Numbered from the stretch's first letter, positions 34,682-44,323 are shown. The stretch: 64,000 nt of DNA from Acidimicrobiales bacterium (GCA_029246685.1 JAQWMR010000010.1:186001-250000); one strand, 5' to 3'. A program made the numbers and translations. The notes: generated by a model not told the origin, from the sequence alone.

Positions 34682-36277
34682 TCAGCCGAGCGCGGCGGTG
34701 GCCTGGCCCCGCAGCTCGTACTTCAGGACCTTGCCGCTCGCGTTGAGCGGGAACTCGTCGACGAACTCGATGTGGCGCGGCGCCTTGTAGTTGGCCATCT
34801 CGGCCTTGCACCAGGTCCGCATCGCTTCGGCCGCCGCATCGTCTCGGGCTGCCCCGGGAGCCAGCACGATGAAGGCGTAGCCGACCTCGCCCAGTCGCTC
34901 GTCGGGCACGCCGACAACGGCGACCTGGCCGATGTCGGGGTGGTTCATCATCAGGTTCTCGATCTCGGCTGGGTAGGCGTTGAAGCCGCCGTTGATGAAC
35001 ATGTCCTTCACGCGGTCGGTGATGTCGATGTTGCCGCCGTCGTCCATCACGCCGATGTCGCCGGTGTGGAGCCACCCGTCGGCGTCGATCGTCTCGGCCG
35101 TCTTCTCGGGGTCGTTCAGGTAGCCCTTCATCACGTTGTAGCCACGCACGACGATCTCGCCCGGCTCGCCGCGGGCCACCTCGTTGCCCTCGGGGTCCAT
35201 GATCAGCACCTCGACGCCTTCGACCGCTCGGCCGCTTGTCTTGGCGATGATCTCCGGGTCGTCGTCGTGGCGACACATCGTGGCCATGCCTGAGGACTCG
35301 GTGAGGCCGTAGCCGGTGACGACCTTCTCGAAGCCGAGTCGCTCGCGCATCTGCACGATCATCTCGACGGGAATCGCCGCGGCGCCGGTGACGGCGAGGC
35401 GAAGGGAGCTCATGTCCCACTGATCGAGGTCCTCGGTGTTGAGGATCGTCTGGTAGATCGCCGGCGGGCCGGGAAGCATCGAGATGCGTTCCTCAGGGAT
35501 ACGGTTCATCACGGACGGCACGTCGAACACCGAGTGGGGGATGATCGTCGATCCGGTCATGAGGCAGGCGAGGATGCCGGCGTTGAGCCCGAACGAGTGG
35601 AAGAACGGGTTGACGATCAGGTACCGGTCCTCGTCGAGACCGATCACCGATGCCCACGCGAGGTACGCCCGGCAGATCGCCGAGTGGATCAGCATCGCTC
35701 CCTTCGGGTCACCTGTGGTGCCGGAGGTGAACATGATGTGGCACAGGTCGTCACCGGTGACCGCGGCCGAGCGGGCGGCCCGATCGGCGTCGTCCACGCC
35801 GTCTGCTCGAGTGACGAAGTCCGCGAATGCGGTCGTGCCGTCCGGGCACTCACCTCGCATCACCACGACCTCTTCAACGGATGCAGGAACGTCGCCGGCT
35901 TCTCGCAGCGCGGCGACGTAGTCGGTGTCGAGGAAGTCCGTGACAGTGAAGAGCATGCGGGCGCCGCTGTTGGCGAGCAGATAGTTGGCCTCGCGGCCCT
36001 TGAACCGGGTGTTGACGGGCACAACCACGGCGCCGGCGCAGTGAGCCCCGAGGGCGGCAATCGCCCATTCCCAGACGTTCGGCGCCCAGATGGCGATCCG
36101 GTCGCCCGCCTCGATACCGGTCGCCATGAAGGCCCGCGCCCCACGGTGGATCTCGTCGCGGAACTCGGCGAAGTTCCAGCGCACGTCGCCGTCGACCATT
36201 GCTTCGTTCGTCGCGAAACGGGCGGCCGAGTCGTCGATGAGCTCCGGAATTGTTGCCCACGGGGCCGGGTTGTTCAT
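34682..36277 (-). CDS. Acyl-CoA ligase (ANL superfamily), copy 1
   Basis: A 531-residue AMP-forming ligase that would activate a carboxylic acid to its CoA ester through an acyl-adenylate. FTSGTTGDPKGAM is the phosphate loop near 180, YGLTESSGM near 330, GWLHTGDIG near 415, KDMFINGGFNAYPAEIE near 435, and SGKVLK near 520 holds the catalytic Lys. ATG 36277 (MNNPAPW) is preferred over TTG 36295. It diverges from the phytanoyl dioxygenase. Specificity is not deducible. Confidence 0.88.
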   Translation of the reverse strand: MNNPAPWATIPELIDDSAARFATNEAMVDGDVRWNFAEFRDEIHRGARAFMATGIEAGDRIAIWAPNVWEWAIAALGAHCAGAVVVPVNTRFKGREANYLLANSGARMLFTVTDFLDTDYVAALREAGDVPASVEEVVVMRGECPDGTTAFADFVTRADGVDDADRAARSAAVTGDDLCHIMFTSGTTGDPKGAMLIHSAICRAYLAWASVIGLDEDRYLIVNPFFHSFGLNAGILACLMTGSTIIPHSVFDVPSVMNRIPEERISMLPGPPAIYQTILNTEDLDQWDMSSLRLAVTGAAAIPVEMIVQMRERLGFEKVVTGYGLTESSGMATMCRHDDDPEIIAKTSGRAVEGVEVLIMDPEGNEVARGEPGEIVVRGYNVMKGYLNDPEKTAETIDADGWLHTGDIGVMDDGGNIDITDRVKDMFINGGFNAYPAEIENLMMNHPDIGQVAVVGVPDERLGEVGYAFIVLAPGAARDDAAAEAMRTWCKAEMANYKAPRHIEFVDEFPLNASGKVLKYELRGQATAALG

Positions 36278-36339
36278 GGCCTCGGAATCTAGCAACCGAG
36301 CGGAACGGCAGTCCTCTCGGCGTGTGGCAGGATGCGCGC

Positions 36340-37191
36340 GTGGGTTCGCACGCCGAGAGCATCACGGATGATCTGATCGAGGCCTTCGACTGCGACGGCG
36401 TGGTCTGCCTGCGAGGTGTGATCGACGCCGACTGGATCGACTCGCTTTGCATCGGCGTCGACAAGAACATCGCCACTCCGTCGCCCCGCGGTCGCGTCTG
36501 GGACCACGACGATCACGGCCGAACCACTCTGTACGACAGCCAGGTGTGGCTCGACATCGAGGAGTACCGGGCCTTTGTCGAGGGCTCACCCATGGCCGAG
36601 CTCGCCGGCCGCCTCATGCGGGCGACGGCCGTGAACTTCTTTTTCGACGCGATCTTCACGCGAACGACCGGCGCGCAGTTCCGGACCCCGTTTCACCAGG
36701 ACGAGCCGTTCTGGTCGGTCGAGGGCTACCAGACCTGTTCCAGTTGGATGCCCCTCGTCTCGGTGGAGAAGAAGAGTGCGCTCGAGTTCGTGCGCGGGTC
36801 GCATCGCTGGAACCAGCGCTATGCCCAAACGAACTTCGGTGCCCTCACCGGCGATGATCGTGATCAGGTGGAATACACAGACCGCGACGACGTGATCCCC
36901 TTCCCCGACATCGAGAGCGACCGGGACCAGTACGACATGCTCAGCTGGGACATGGAGCCCGGCGACGTCGCCATCTTCAACGCGCGCATGATCCACGGTG
37001 GCTCGGGCAACCTCGCGCCTGACCGAGATCTCAAGGTGTTCAACACGCAATGGCTGGGCGACGACGTTCGCATCATCTTTCGCGATGAGGGCATGGATCC
37101 GGACCACCGCGACGTCATGATCGAGCACGGCCTGGCCCCGGGTGACCGGGTCAGTGGCCCGCTCTATCCCGAGATCTGGAGGGCGAGCTGA
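36340..37191 (+). CDS. Phytanoyl-CoA dioxygenase-family protein, copy 1
   Basis: A 283-residue Fe(II)/2-oxoglutarate dioxygenase. FHQDEPFW near 115 provides His and Asp, MIHGGSGNL near 215 the distal His, and the following DRDLKVFNTQW the 2-oxoglutarate contact region. GTG 36340 is the first start in frame with sensible homology. One base separates its stop from the next gene's ATG (TGACATG), so it forms a pair with the NTF2-fold gene. Confidence 0.82.
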   Translation: MGSHAESITDDLIEAFDCDGVVCLRGVIDADWIDSLCIGVDKNIATPSPRGRVWDHDDHGRTTLYDSQVWLDIEEYRAFVEGSPMAELAGRLMRATAVNFFFDAIFTRTTGAQFRTPFHQDEPFWSVEGYQTCSSWMPLVSVEKKSALEFVRGSHRWNQRYAQTNFGALTGDDRDQVEYTDRDDVIPFPDIESDRDQYDMLSWDMEPGDVAIFNARMIHGGSGNLAPDRDLKVFNTQWLGDDVRIIFRDEGMDPDHRDVMIEHGLAPGDRVSGPLYPEIWRAS

Positions 37192-37192
37192 C

Positions 37193-37630
37193 ATGGAACA
37201 TTGGGAGTTCGAAGCACGAGAGGCGATTCGCGATCTCGTCGCCCGTTACAACGCCAACGGCGACTCAGGCCGGTTCGGGCCAATGCTCGAGCTCTTCACC
37301 CCCGATGCCGTGATGCACATTCCCAGCGGCTCGCATCGAGGGATCGCAGAGATCGAAGGCATGTTCACCAACGCTGCAGCGAAGACGGGCTCTGGCGACG
37401 GCGCTGCGGCGGCGTTCATCCGCCACCACACCGCCACGCTGCAGATCGATCTTGACGGTCTCGAGACCGCATCGAGCCGCTGCTACTACCAGGTGCTCAC
37501 CGATCGAGGACTCGACCACTGGGGCCGCTACATCGATCGCTACCGACGGATGGACGAACGCTGGCTCTTCGCCGAGCGCAAGGTGACCGTCGACGGCCGC
37601 GTCCCTGGCGGCTGGGGCGATCAGGGCTGA
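37193..37630 (+). CDS. SnoaL-like/NTF2-fold protein, copy 3
   Basis: A 145-residue NTF2-fold protein. EAIRDLVARYNANGDSGRF is the N-terminal helix, ELFTPDAVMHIPSG and RYIDRYRRMDERWLFAERKV are typical of SnoaL-like dehydratase/isomerase members. It is coupled to the phytanoyl-type dioxygenase, suggesting it acts on or near that enzyme's product. Reaction unknown. Confidence 0.78.
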   Translation: MEHWEFEAREAIRDLVARYNANGDSGRFGPMLELFTPDAVMHIPSGSHRGIAEIEGMFTNAAAKTGSGDGAAAAFIRHHTATLQIDLDGLETASSRCYYQVLTDRGLDHWGRYIDRYRRMDERWLFAERKVTVDGRVPGGWGDQG

Positions 37631-37688
37631 ACCGACCAGCTTCTTCAGTTGTCAAGGAACGTGCGACGACACCGGGGGCGGGCATTGC

Positions 37689-38822
37689 TCAGGCGGTGAG
37701 CGTGAGGTGCGAGGTCTCCGGTGTTGTGGGGAAGTCGCTGTCGGGGAAGTTCGTGATGCCGGTGTCCGGTGGCGCGCCGGGTGGGCGGATGGTCCAGCGG
37801 TCGTTGTCGTGATGGAGGGTGTGGCCTCGGATGTGGATGTCGTGGTGGCATCTCGAGCAGACGAGGGCGAGGTTGTCGATGTTGGTGGGTCCGTTGTGTT
37901 CCCAGTAGCGGATGTGGTGGGCGTGGCAGCGGTCTGGTGAGGCGCCGCCCCCGATGCAGTGGCGGTCTCGGGCGATGAGTGCTTTCCATTGGTGGATGGT
38001 GGCGGTGCGGTGGTCTCGTCCGACCCAGATGGGGTTGGCGGGCCCGTCGAACAGGATCGGTGTGCCGTCGTCGAGGTTGATGCCGGAGACGTCGAACGTG
38101 GCAGCCATCGAGCACTTGGGATGGGGCGGCGTCTCGCCGGTCCGTGACGTGCCGGTGAGCAGCTCGACCATGGCGTCGGCGAAGCGCTGGGTGCGGGTGC
38201 GAATGAGATCGGGGGCGCCGTCGTCGTCGTAGAGGCGTCGTTCGGTTCGGTTGAGTCGCGCATCGACGCCGGCGGATGTGGTCTGTGAGATGCCGAACAG
38301 GTACATGGCGAGACCGGTCTCTTTGTCGTCCCACCGCTTGAAGAGCCGGGCTTGGTGTTAGTTCTCGTCGGTGTTGAGGGTGGGCTTGGTGCGCTGGCCG
38401 ACCCACTCCCGAACTCGCTTTGCGACGATGTCGGCCGGGCCGGACTCGGCCACGCCGACCAGCTCTTCATCGGCACGAGCTGGGTCGATCTCTTCGCCAG
38501 CCCGGGCGAGGATCGTGGCGTGTTCGATGGTAATCCGGCCGGCATCGAGTGCTGCACGCGTACGGGGCATCTCTGCCAAGCCGGCGGCGGTGTCGGCCAA
38601 TCGGGCGGCGGTCTTGCCTGCGACGCCGCCGTGAGATCGCAGCACACCGCGGGAGTTGAGTCCGTCGTCTTTGAGTGCGTCGATCGCCGATGCGAGTCGC
38701 AGTTTGTAGGCGGCGAGGGCGCCCTCGAATTCGGCGACTGCCTTCACTCGCGTGACCAGCTCGGCGCGGTGCAGAGATTCGACATCATCGTCTCTGAGCG
38801 CTGCGGCTGTGGCCGTGAGCAT
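37689..38822 (-). pseudogene. DUF222-HNH endonuclease (13E12-type), interrupted
   Basis: About 377 codons. The N-terminal DUF222 domain (residues about 10-170) is helical, and the C-terminal part has the HNH site: GRDHRTATIHQWKALIARDRHC, then HAHHIRYWEHNGPT and CSRCHHDIH, with Zn-type cysteines. In frame TAA at 38358-38360 follows NTDEN, and the same frame resumes with HQARLFKRW, so the two halves are continuous. Start ATG 38822 is chosen because a LexA-type box sits 14 bases upstream. Family copies are numerous and often decayed in actinobacteria. Confidence 0.85.
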
Positions 38823-38835
38823 ACGATCACTAGAG

Positions 38836-38849
38836 CGAACGTATGTTCG
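38836..38849 (-). promoter_or_regulatory. LexA/SOS box of the HNH gene
   Basis: CGAACGTATGTTCG is an exact match to the actinobacterial/Bacillus SOS-box pattern CGAAC-N4-GTTCG. It lies 14 bases upstream of the HNH gene start codon, in the 90-base gap before the divergent DHDPS-family gene. LexA repression and DNA-damage induction of the HNH gene follow from established knowledge of such boxes; 13E12-family genes are part of the LexA regulon in Mycobacterium tuberculosis. Confidence 0.75.
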
Positions 38850-38912
38850 TTTCTGCAACCCCTCACCAGGGATTTCTCGGACGTTTGGAGAACTCGACTA
38901 GCGTCGGCGGGG

Positions 38913-39857
38913 ATGGCATCGCACCCTTCCGCCCGGATCGAGACCGGCCGCACGATCACGGGCATGAGCGCGGTCCTGCTCCCGCACACGCAGGCGGGAG
39001 AGATCGACTGGGCCGCAACCGAGGCCCACATCGCCCGGACCCACGACGTCGGCCTGATCCCCGGTGTGAACATGGACACCGGCTACGTCCAGCTCCTCGA
39101 TCACGCGTCCAAGCTGCGCGTCCTCGACCTCGCCGCACAGGTGACCGGCGGGAGCTTCGCGGCCGGCGCGTTCGTCGCCGACGAAGATGGCGACCGAGTC
39201 GACATCGCCGCCTACGTCGAGGCTGCAACCGACATCGCGTCCCGCGGCGGCACACCGGTCATCTTCCCGAGCCACGGACTCAACCGCGGCACCGAGGACG
39301 ACTGGATCGCGGCACTCACCTCGATCGGCGCCGAACTCGACCGCTTTCTCGGCTTCGAGCTCGGCTCGATGTTCGTCCCCTACGGACGGATCTTCAGCCT
39401 CGACACCTACCGGGGGCTCATGGAGATCCCGCAGTGCGTTGGCGCGAAGCACTCGTCGCTGAGTCGCGAGTTGGAGTGGGATCGGCTCGCCCTGCGTGAC
39501 GAAGTCCGGCCCGACTTCATGGTGCTGACGGGCAACGACCTGGGGATCGACATGGTCATGTACGGCTCGGACTATCTGCTCGGGCTCTCGACCTTCGCCC
39601 CGGACCTCTTCGCCGAGCGGGACCGTATGTGGGCCGCGGGCGATCCTGGGTTCTACGAGCTGAACGACATGCTCCAGTACCTCGGCCACTTCACCTTCCG
39701 TCCGCCGGTACCGGGGTATCGCCACAATGCGGCGACGTTCATGGAGCTTCGGGACTGGGCTGAGTCCGACAACGTGCCGGCGGGTGCGCCTCGACGGCCC
39801 GACAGCGACCGCGAGGTTCTGCGCGACATCGCCGAGCGGCTTGGCGTGCTGGGCTGA
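38913..39857 (+). CDS. Dihydrodipicolinate synthase/N-acetylneuraminate lyase-family aldolase
   Basis: A 314-residue class I aldolase-type TIM barrel. TGMSAVLLPHTQAGEIDWAATEAHI at the N-terminus aligns with the family start, and CVGAKHSSLSRE near 180 provides the candidate Schiff-base lysine. Family members add or remove pyruvate-like units from aldehydes and, in some catabolic loci, split hydroxylated aromatic or sugar acids. It lies 22 bases ahead of the old yellow enzyme gene, so co-transcribed. Confidence 0.8.
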   Translation: MASHPSARIETGRTITGMSAVLLPHTQAGEIDWAATEAHIARTHDVGLIPGVNMDTGYVQLLDHASKLRVLDLAAQVTGGSFAAGAFVADEDGDRVDIAAYVEAATDIASRGGTPVIFPSHGLNRGTEDDWIAALTSIGAELDRFLGFELGSMFVPYGRIFSLDTYRGLMEIPQCVGAKHSSLSRELEWDRLALRDEVRPDFMVLTGNDLGIDMVMYGSDYLLGLSTFAPDLFAERDRMWAAGDPGFYELNDMLQYLGHFTFRPPVPGYRHNAATFMELRDWAESDNVPAGAPRRPDSDREVLRDIAERLGVLG

Positions 39858-39878
39858 TCGACGAGCGGAGGTGATGCA

Positions 39879-41297
39879 GTGGCCGGACCTCGCTACACGC
39901 AGGTCAAGAAGCTGACCGACGCGCAAACGTTTCGCGATCACATCGCGTCGCTTGGCGTGGAGCTCCCGCTGACCGACGAGGTCGACCCCGCCGGTGTGCT
40001 CGCCGCGCCGATGACGATCACCGACGGCAGCGCGGGCACCCGGTTCGCCCCCAACCGATGGGCAGTCCTGCCAATGGAAGGCTGGGACGGCGACGCCGAC
40101 GGTCGACCGACCGATCTGGTGCGTCGGCGCTGGGACCGCTTCGCGAGTTCCGGCGCAGGGCTCGTGTGGGGCGAGGCCACGGCCGTTCGCCACGACGGCA
40201 AGGCGAACCCGAACCAGCTCGTGCTCGATGAGACCACCGTCGACGACATCGCGGCATTGCGGGCGAGGCTCGATCCGAGCCAGGTCACCGTGCTCCAGCT
40301 CACCCACTCCGGCCGCTATTCCCGGCCGTCAGCTGCGGGCCCCGCCCCTCGCACTCTCTATCGTCATCCGCTCCTCGATAACCGAGTCGGCTCCGGCGAC
40401 GACGAGATCCTGTCCGACGACGAGATCGATGAGCTGGTCGAGCAGTTCATCGAGCGAGCTGTGCTCGCTCACCAAGCAGGCTTCGAGTTCGTGGATGTGA
40501 AGGCGTGCCATGGCTACCTCGGCCACGAGTTCCTCTCTGCCATCGATCGCGAGGGTCGCTACGGCGGCGACCTCCTGGGCCGGACGCAGTTCGTTCGCTC
40601 CGTCACCGAGGGCATCCGAGAGCGGGCGCCGGGCCTCGGCGTCGCGATCCGCATGTCGTTCTTCGACGTTGTGCCCCACGTGGCCGGCGAAGGCGGTACC
40701 GGCGTGCCGGAACAGGACGGCGCCTACCCGTATGCGTTCGGGGGCGACGGCACCGGCCTCGGTTATGACCTCGCCCAGACCCACGCAGTGCTCGATGCTC
40801 TTCACATGCTCGGCGTCGGGCTGGTGTGCGCAACCGCCGGATCGCCGTACTACGTGCCGCACGTGCAGCGTCCCGCCTACTTCCCACCGAGCGACGGGTA
40901 TCAGCCGCCGGAGGACCCGCTCATCGGCGTCGCCCGGATGATCGCGGCCACCGCGGAGGTGACGAACCACCACCCGGAGATGCGGATCGTCGGAGCCGGG
41001 TTGTCGTACCTGCAGGAGTGGCTCCCCAATGTGGGCGATGCCCTGGTGGCCGGCGGCGCGGCAGATGCTATCGGTCTCGGCCGAATGGTCCTGTCGTATC
41101 CGCACATGCCAGCGGATGTCCTCGCGGGTCGTGAACTCGAACGGCGTCTGCTGTGCCGGACGTTCTCGGACTGCACCACCGCGCCGCGCAACGGCTTGGT
41201 CTCGGGCTGCTACCCGCTCGACGACTTCTACAACGAGCGCGAGGAACGGGTGCAGCTCGCGGCGTTCAAGAAAGAAGCCAAGGCCCACTTGCGCTGA
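39879..41297 (+). CDS. NADH:flavin oxidoreductase/old yellow enzyme family
   Basis: A 472-residue FMN enzyme, larger than simple OYEs (about 370) but without the Fe-S/FAD modules of dienoyl-CoA reductases. VLQLTHSGRYSRP and DVKACHGYLGHEFLS near 200 are the substrate/FMN motifs, AIGLGRMVLSYPHMP near 390 the phosphate site. Two late cysteine pairs (LCRTFSDC, SGC) could hold a metal or be structural. It would reduce an activated C=C bond. Starts with GTG 39879 after CGGAGGTG. Confidence 0.84.
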   Translation: MAGPRYTQVKKLTDAQTFRDHIASLGVELPLTDEVDPAGVLAAPMTITDGSAGTRFAPNRWAVLPMEGWDGDADGRPTDLVRRRWDRFASSGAGLVWGEATAVRHDGKANPNQLVLDETTVDDIAALRARLDPSQVTVLQLTHSGRYSRPSAAGPAPRTLYRHPLLDNRVGSGDDEILSDDEIDELVEQFIERAVLAHQAGFEFVDVKACHGYLGHEFLSAIDREGRYGGDLLGRTQFVRSVTEGIRERAPGLGVAIRMSFFDVVPHVAGEGGTGVPEQDGAYPYAFGGDGTGLGYDLAQTHAVLDALHMLGVGLVCATAGSPYYVPHVQRPAYFPPSDGYQPPEDPLIGVARMIAATAEVTNHHPEMRIVGAGLSYLQEWLPNVGDALVAGGAADAIGLGRMVLSYPHMPADVLAGRELERRLLCRTFSDCTTAPRNGLVSGCYPLDDFYNEREERVQLAAFKKEAKAHLR

Positions 41298-41502
41298 CCC
41301 GGTGGTCGCGTCAGCTCGGCCAGTCGTCGAGCGTTCGGCCGAACTGGTCCTGCACGTCCACGATCCGGTCACGCTGATCGCGGACGGGTGCCGAACCCGC
41401 CAGACAGCACAGGCGGATGACGACGCGGCCAGGACGCCGACGATGAGAAGAGCGGTGGGTGATGCGCTCAGTCTGCCGCGAGCGGCCTACGATCGTCGGC
41501 CG

Positions 41503-42693
41503 ATGGATCTTCGCTACACCGAGGAAGAGGAGCACTTTCGCGACGAGCTCCGTTCGTGGCTCGCGTCTGTGCTTCACGACGTGCCGCCTGTACCCGATGA
41601 TCACACCGATCTCGTGGCTCGGCGCGCCTACGACACGGCATGGCAGGCGCAGCTTCACGACGCGGGTTACGCCGGTATCCACTGGCCGGCCGAGTTCGGT
41701 GGTCGGGGCTCCACACCAACCGAGCACCTCATCTTTCTCGAGGAGACCGAACGCGCCGGCGCCCCCTATGTCGGCGTCAACTTCGTCGGGCAGCTGCACG
41801 CCGGCCCGACGCTGATCGCTGAGGCCACCGACGATCAGCGGTCCACACATCTCGCCCCGATTCTGAAGGGCGAACACGTCTGGTGTCAGGGGTTCTCCGA
41901 GCCGGGATCAGGATCGGATCTCGCGTCGTTGTCCACCCGCGCGGTCGACGACGGCGATCACTATGTGGTCACCGGCCAGAAGATCTGGACGTCCTTCGCC
42001 CAGGTGGCGGACTACTGCGAGCTCCTCGTCCGCACCGACCCCGACGCGCGCAAGCACGCGGGCATCACCTGGCTGATCATGCCGATGGACCTCGACGGGA
42101 TCGAGATCCGGCCGATCGACACCGCGCTCGGATCGGGCGAGTTCGCCGAGATGTTCCTCGACGAGGTGCGCATCCCCAAGATCAACCGGGTCGGGGATGA
42201 GAACGACGGCTGGCGAGTCACCAACGTCACCTTCTCGTTCGAGCGCGGCACCGCCTTCATCAGCGAGGTCATCTCCACGCAACGTCTGCTTGCGGACTTG
42301 GCGGCCGTCGCGCAGAAGGTCACCCGCAGCTCCGGGACCGCATGGGACGACGCGGGAATTCGCCGAGAACTCGGTCGTCTCGATGCCGAACTCGACGCAC
42401 TGTGGTCGCTGACCAAACGCAACGTCTCGCAGGCGCAACGCACCGGCATGGTCGGGCCGGGCGGTTCGGTGTTCAAGCTGGCCTACGCGGATGTCCGCAA
42501 GCGCATGGCCGATCTCGCCGAGCGGATTCTCGGCCGAGCGGGTCTGGCGATCGGCGAGTCGATGGACCTGAGCGATCTCGACCATGTGGGGGAGCGGCTC
42601 TACACACTCACGCTCACGATTGCGGCCGGCACGTCGGAGATTCAGCGCAACATCATCGGCGAGCGCCTACTTGGCCTGCCCCGGGAACGTTGA
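41503..42693 (+). CDS. Acyl-CoA dehydrogenase, subunit-like copy 1
   Basis: A 396-residue flavoprotein oxidising acyl-CoA to enoyl-CoA. GFSEPGSGSDLASL near 130 and GQKIWTSFAQ near 155 are the FAD-binding signature, and the late TIAAGTSEIQRNIIGERLLGL is the second signature. The helical C-terminal domain is complete. It lies 12 bases before a second, shorter family member. Adjacent unlike pairs in actinobacteria (for example FadE28-FadE29) form alpha2-beta2 enzymes for steroid or branched side chains, so a heteromer is likely; this is inference. Confidence 0.88.
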   Translation: MDLRYTEEEEHFRDELRSWLASVLHDVPPVPDDHTDLVARRAYDTAWQAQLHDAGYAGIHWPAEFGGRGSTPTEHLIFLEETERAGAPYVGVNFVGQLHAGPTLIAEATDDQRSTHLAPILKGEHVWCQGFSEPGSGSDLASLSTRAVDDGDHYVVTGQKIWTSFAQVADYCELLVRTDPDARKHAGITWLIMPMDLDGIEIRPIDTALGSGEFAEMFLDEVRIPKINRVGDENDGWRVTNVTFSFERGTAFISEVISTQRLLADLAAVAQKVTRSSGTAWDDAGIRRELGRLDAELDALWSLTKRNVSQAQRTGMVGPGGSVFKLAYADVRKRMADLAERILGRAGLAIGESMDLSDLDHVGERLYTLTLTIAAGTSEIQRNIIGERLLGLPRER

Positions 42694-42705
42694 GGAGGTA
42701 GCGAG

Positions 42706-43683
42706 ATGGACTTCGAACTCTCCGACGATCAAGAAGCACTGGCCGAGGGCGTCGCTGCGCTCTGTGAGGGGCGCTTCGACATCGACGCCGTGCGAGCGAT
42801 GGCCGACAACGGGTTGGATCGTGGTCGATGGACGGAGCTCGCGGAGACAGGCGTGTTCTCCCTTTGTCTATCGGAGGCGGATGGTGGCGTCGGGCTCGGT
42901 TGGGCCGAAGCCGCCGTCGTTTTCGAGCAGCTGGGGAAGACACTCGTCCCCGGACCGTTGGTGGCGACAACGCTCGCGGCCGGTCTGGTCGACGGTGCGG
43001 CGGACGGCTCGGTCGTCGTCGCCTCCGTCGAGCGCACAACGGGCCCCGCGGTGATCGAGCATCTGGGTTGGGCCGACGTCCTCGTCATCGTGGACGACGA
43101 CGGCCTGGCGTCTGTCGCGGTTCCGGAGCTCGACGCGACTCCACACGCGCAGCCGCTCGATCCGCTCACACCGGTGTGGACCGTGGCCGAACTCCCCGCC
43201 GGCGATCGCATCGGCGATGCCGGAGCGGCCGCGAGTTGGCGACTCCGCGGCTCGATGCTCACCGCGGCGCTCCAGCTCGGGCTGGCGATCGGCGCGACCG
43301 ACCTGGCCGTCGCGTATGCGAAGGAACGGGAGCAGTTCGGCAAGCCGATCGGCGCGTTCCAAGCGGTGAAGCATCGTTGTGCCGACATGATCACTCGCGT
43401 CGAAGTGCTGCGAGCGGCGGTCTATGCCGCCGCTGTCACCCTCGACGGCAACGGCGTCGACGAGCCCGAGCGGACCGTTGCGGTCGCCAAGATCCTCGCC
43501 TCTCACGCGGCCGCCATGTGCGGCAAGGACTGCGTCCAGATCCACGGCGGCATGGGCTACACCTGGGAGGTCAACGCCCACCTGTTCCTCAAGCGGGCGT
43601 GGGTCCACGACCTCGCATTCGGCGACGGCGACGATCTCGCCGGAGAACTCGCGCGCGAACTCGCTGGCAACGGGGCCGACTGA
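42706..43683 (+). CDS. Acyl-CoA dehydrogenase, subunit-like copy 2
   Basis: A 325-residue protein. The N- and C-terminal helical domains are conserved: REQFGKPIGAFQAVKHRCADM near 205 and KDCVQIHGGMGYTWEVNAHLFLKRAW near 270. The middle is shortened and the usual FAD-signature is poorly matched, as in the FadE29/FadE26-type partner subunits. The start follows GAGGAGGTAGCG. With copy 1 it probably forms one heteromeric enzyme. Which subunit carries the catalytic base cannot be fixed by eye. Confidence 0.86.
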   Translation: MDFELSDDQEALAEGVAALCEGRFDIDAVRAMADNGLDRGRWTELAETGVFSLCLSEADGGVGLGWAEAAVVFEQLGKTLVPGPLVATTLAAGLVDGAADGSVVVASVERTTGPAVIEHLGWADVLVIVDDDGLASVAVPELDATPHAQPLDPLTPVWTVAELPAGDRIGDAGAAASWRLRGSMLTAALQLGLAIGATDLAVAYAKEREQFGKPIGAFQAVKHRCADMITRVEVLRAAVYAAAVTLDGNGVDEPERTVAVAKILASHAAAMCGKDCVQIHGGMGYTWEVNAHLFLKRAWVHDLAFGDGDDLAGELARELAGNGAD

Positions 43684-43690
43684 CGGCACA

Positions 43691-44323
43691 ATGGTCGTCA
43701 TGTCTTCCTCGGCCGATGGCCGCCAGCGCGTGATCACCCTCGACATGGAGGGCGTCGTCACGCCCGAGATCTGGGTCGCGGTCGCGGCCGAGTTCGGTGT
43801 CGATGCTCTTCGCCGGACGACCCGCGATGAACCGGACTACCAGAAGCTGATGGACGAGCGAATCGGCATCTGCAAGGAACACGGCATCACGCTTTCCGGC
43901 ATGCAGCGTGTGATCGCCGGCCTCGGTGTGCTCGACGGTGCTCGCGAGTTCCTCGACGAGCTACGCCGGCGTCATCCCGTGGTGTTGCTGTCCGACACGT
44001 TCGAACAGTTCGCCGACCCGTTCATGGATCAGCTCGGTCGACCGCACCTGCTCTGCCATCGGCTCCATGTCGAGGACGACCGCATCATCTCGTTCACCCA
44101 TCGCGTCGATGACCCGAAGCGGCGAGCGGTCGAGGCGTATCAGGGGTTGAACTATCACGTCACCGCCATGGGCGACTCGTTCAACGACATGGGCATGCTC
44201 GACGCGGCCGACGCCGCGAGCTTCATCCACCCGCCGGAGGGACTGACCGAGCGGTTCCCGCATCTCCCGGTCTGCCACGACTACGCGCAGGCGCTGGAGT
44301 GGATCGAGACAGCCGCCAGCTAG
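43691..44323 (+). CDS. thrH: Phosphoserine phosphatase/homoserine phosphotransferase (ThrH-like)
   Basis: A 210-residue HAD-superfamily enzyme. Motif I LDMEGVVTPEIW (DxE variant typical of ThrH), PDYQKLMDERIGI, motif II VLLSDTFEQF, motif III KR in DDPKRRAVEA, and motif IV MGDSFNDMGML are all present and match ThrH in order and spacing. ThrH dephosphorylates phosphoserine and transfers phosphate to homoserine. ATG 43691 or ATG 43700 may be the start. It follows the dehydrogenases by 7 bases and is metabolically out of place with them. Confidence 0.82.
   Translation: MVVMSSSADGRQRVITLDMEGVVTPEIWVAVAAEFGVDALRRTTRDEPDYQKLMDERIGICKEHGITLSGMQRVIAGLGVLDGAREFLDELRRRHPVVLLSDTFEQFADPFMDQLGRPHLLCHRLHVEDDRIISFTHRVDDPKRRAVEAYQGLNYHVTAMGDSFNDMGMLDAADAASFIHPPEGLTERFPHLPVCHDYAQALEWIETAAS

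Noticed and set aside
41311..41502. Possible small frameshifted membrane protein in the 205-base gap before the acyl-CoA dehydrogenase (minus strand: ALLIVGVLAASSSA in one frame, RDQRDRIVDVQDQF in the next)
   Set aside because: The helix plus coiled-coil look is suggestive, but no start codon with a ribosome site is seen and two frames must be joined; evidence too thin.
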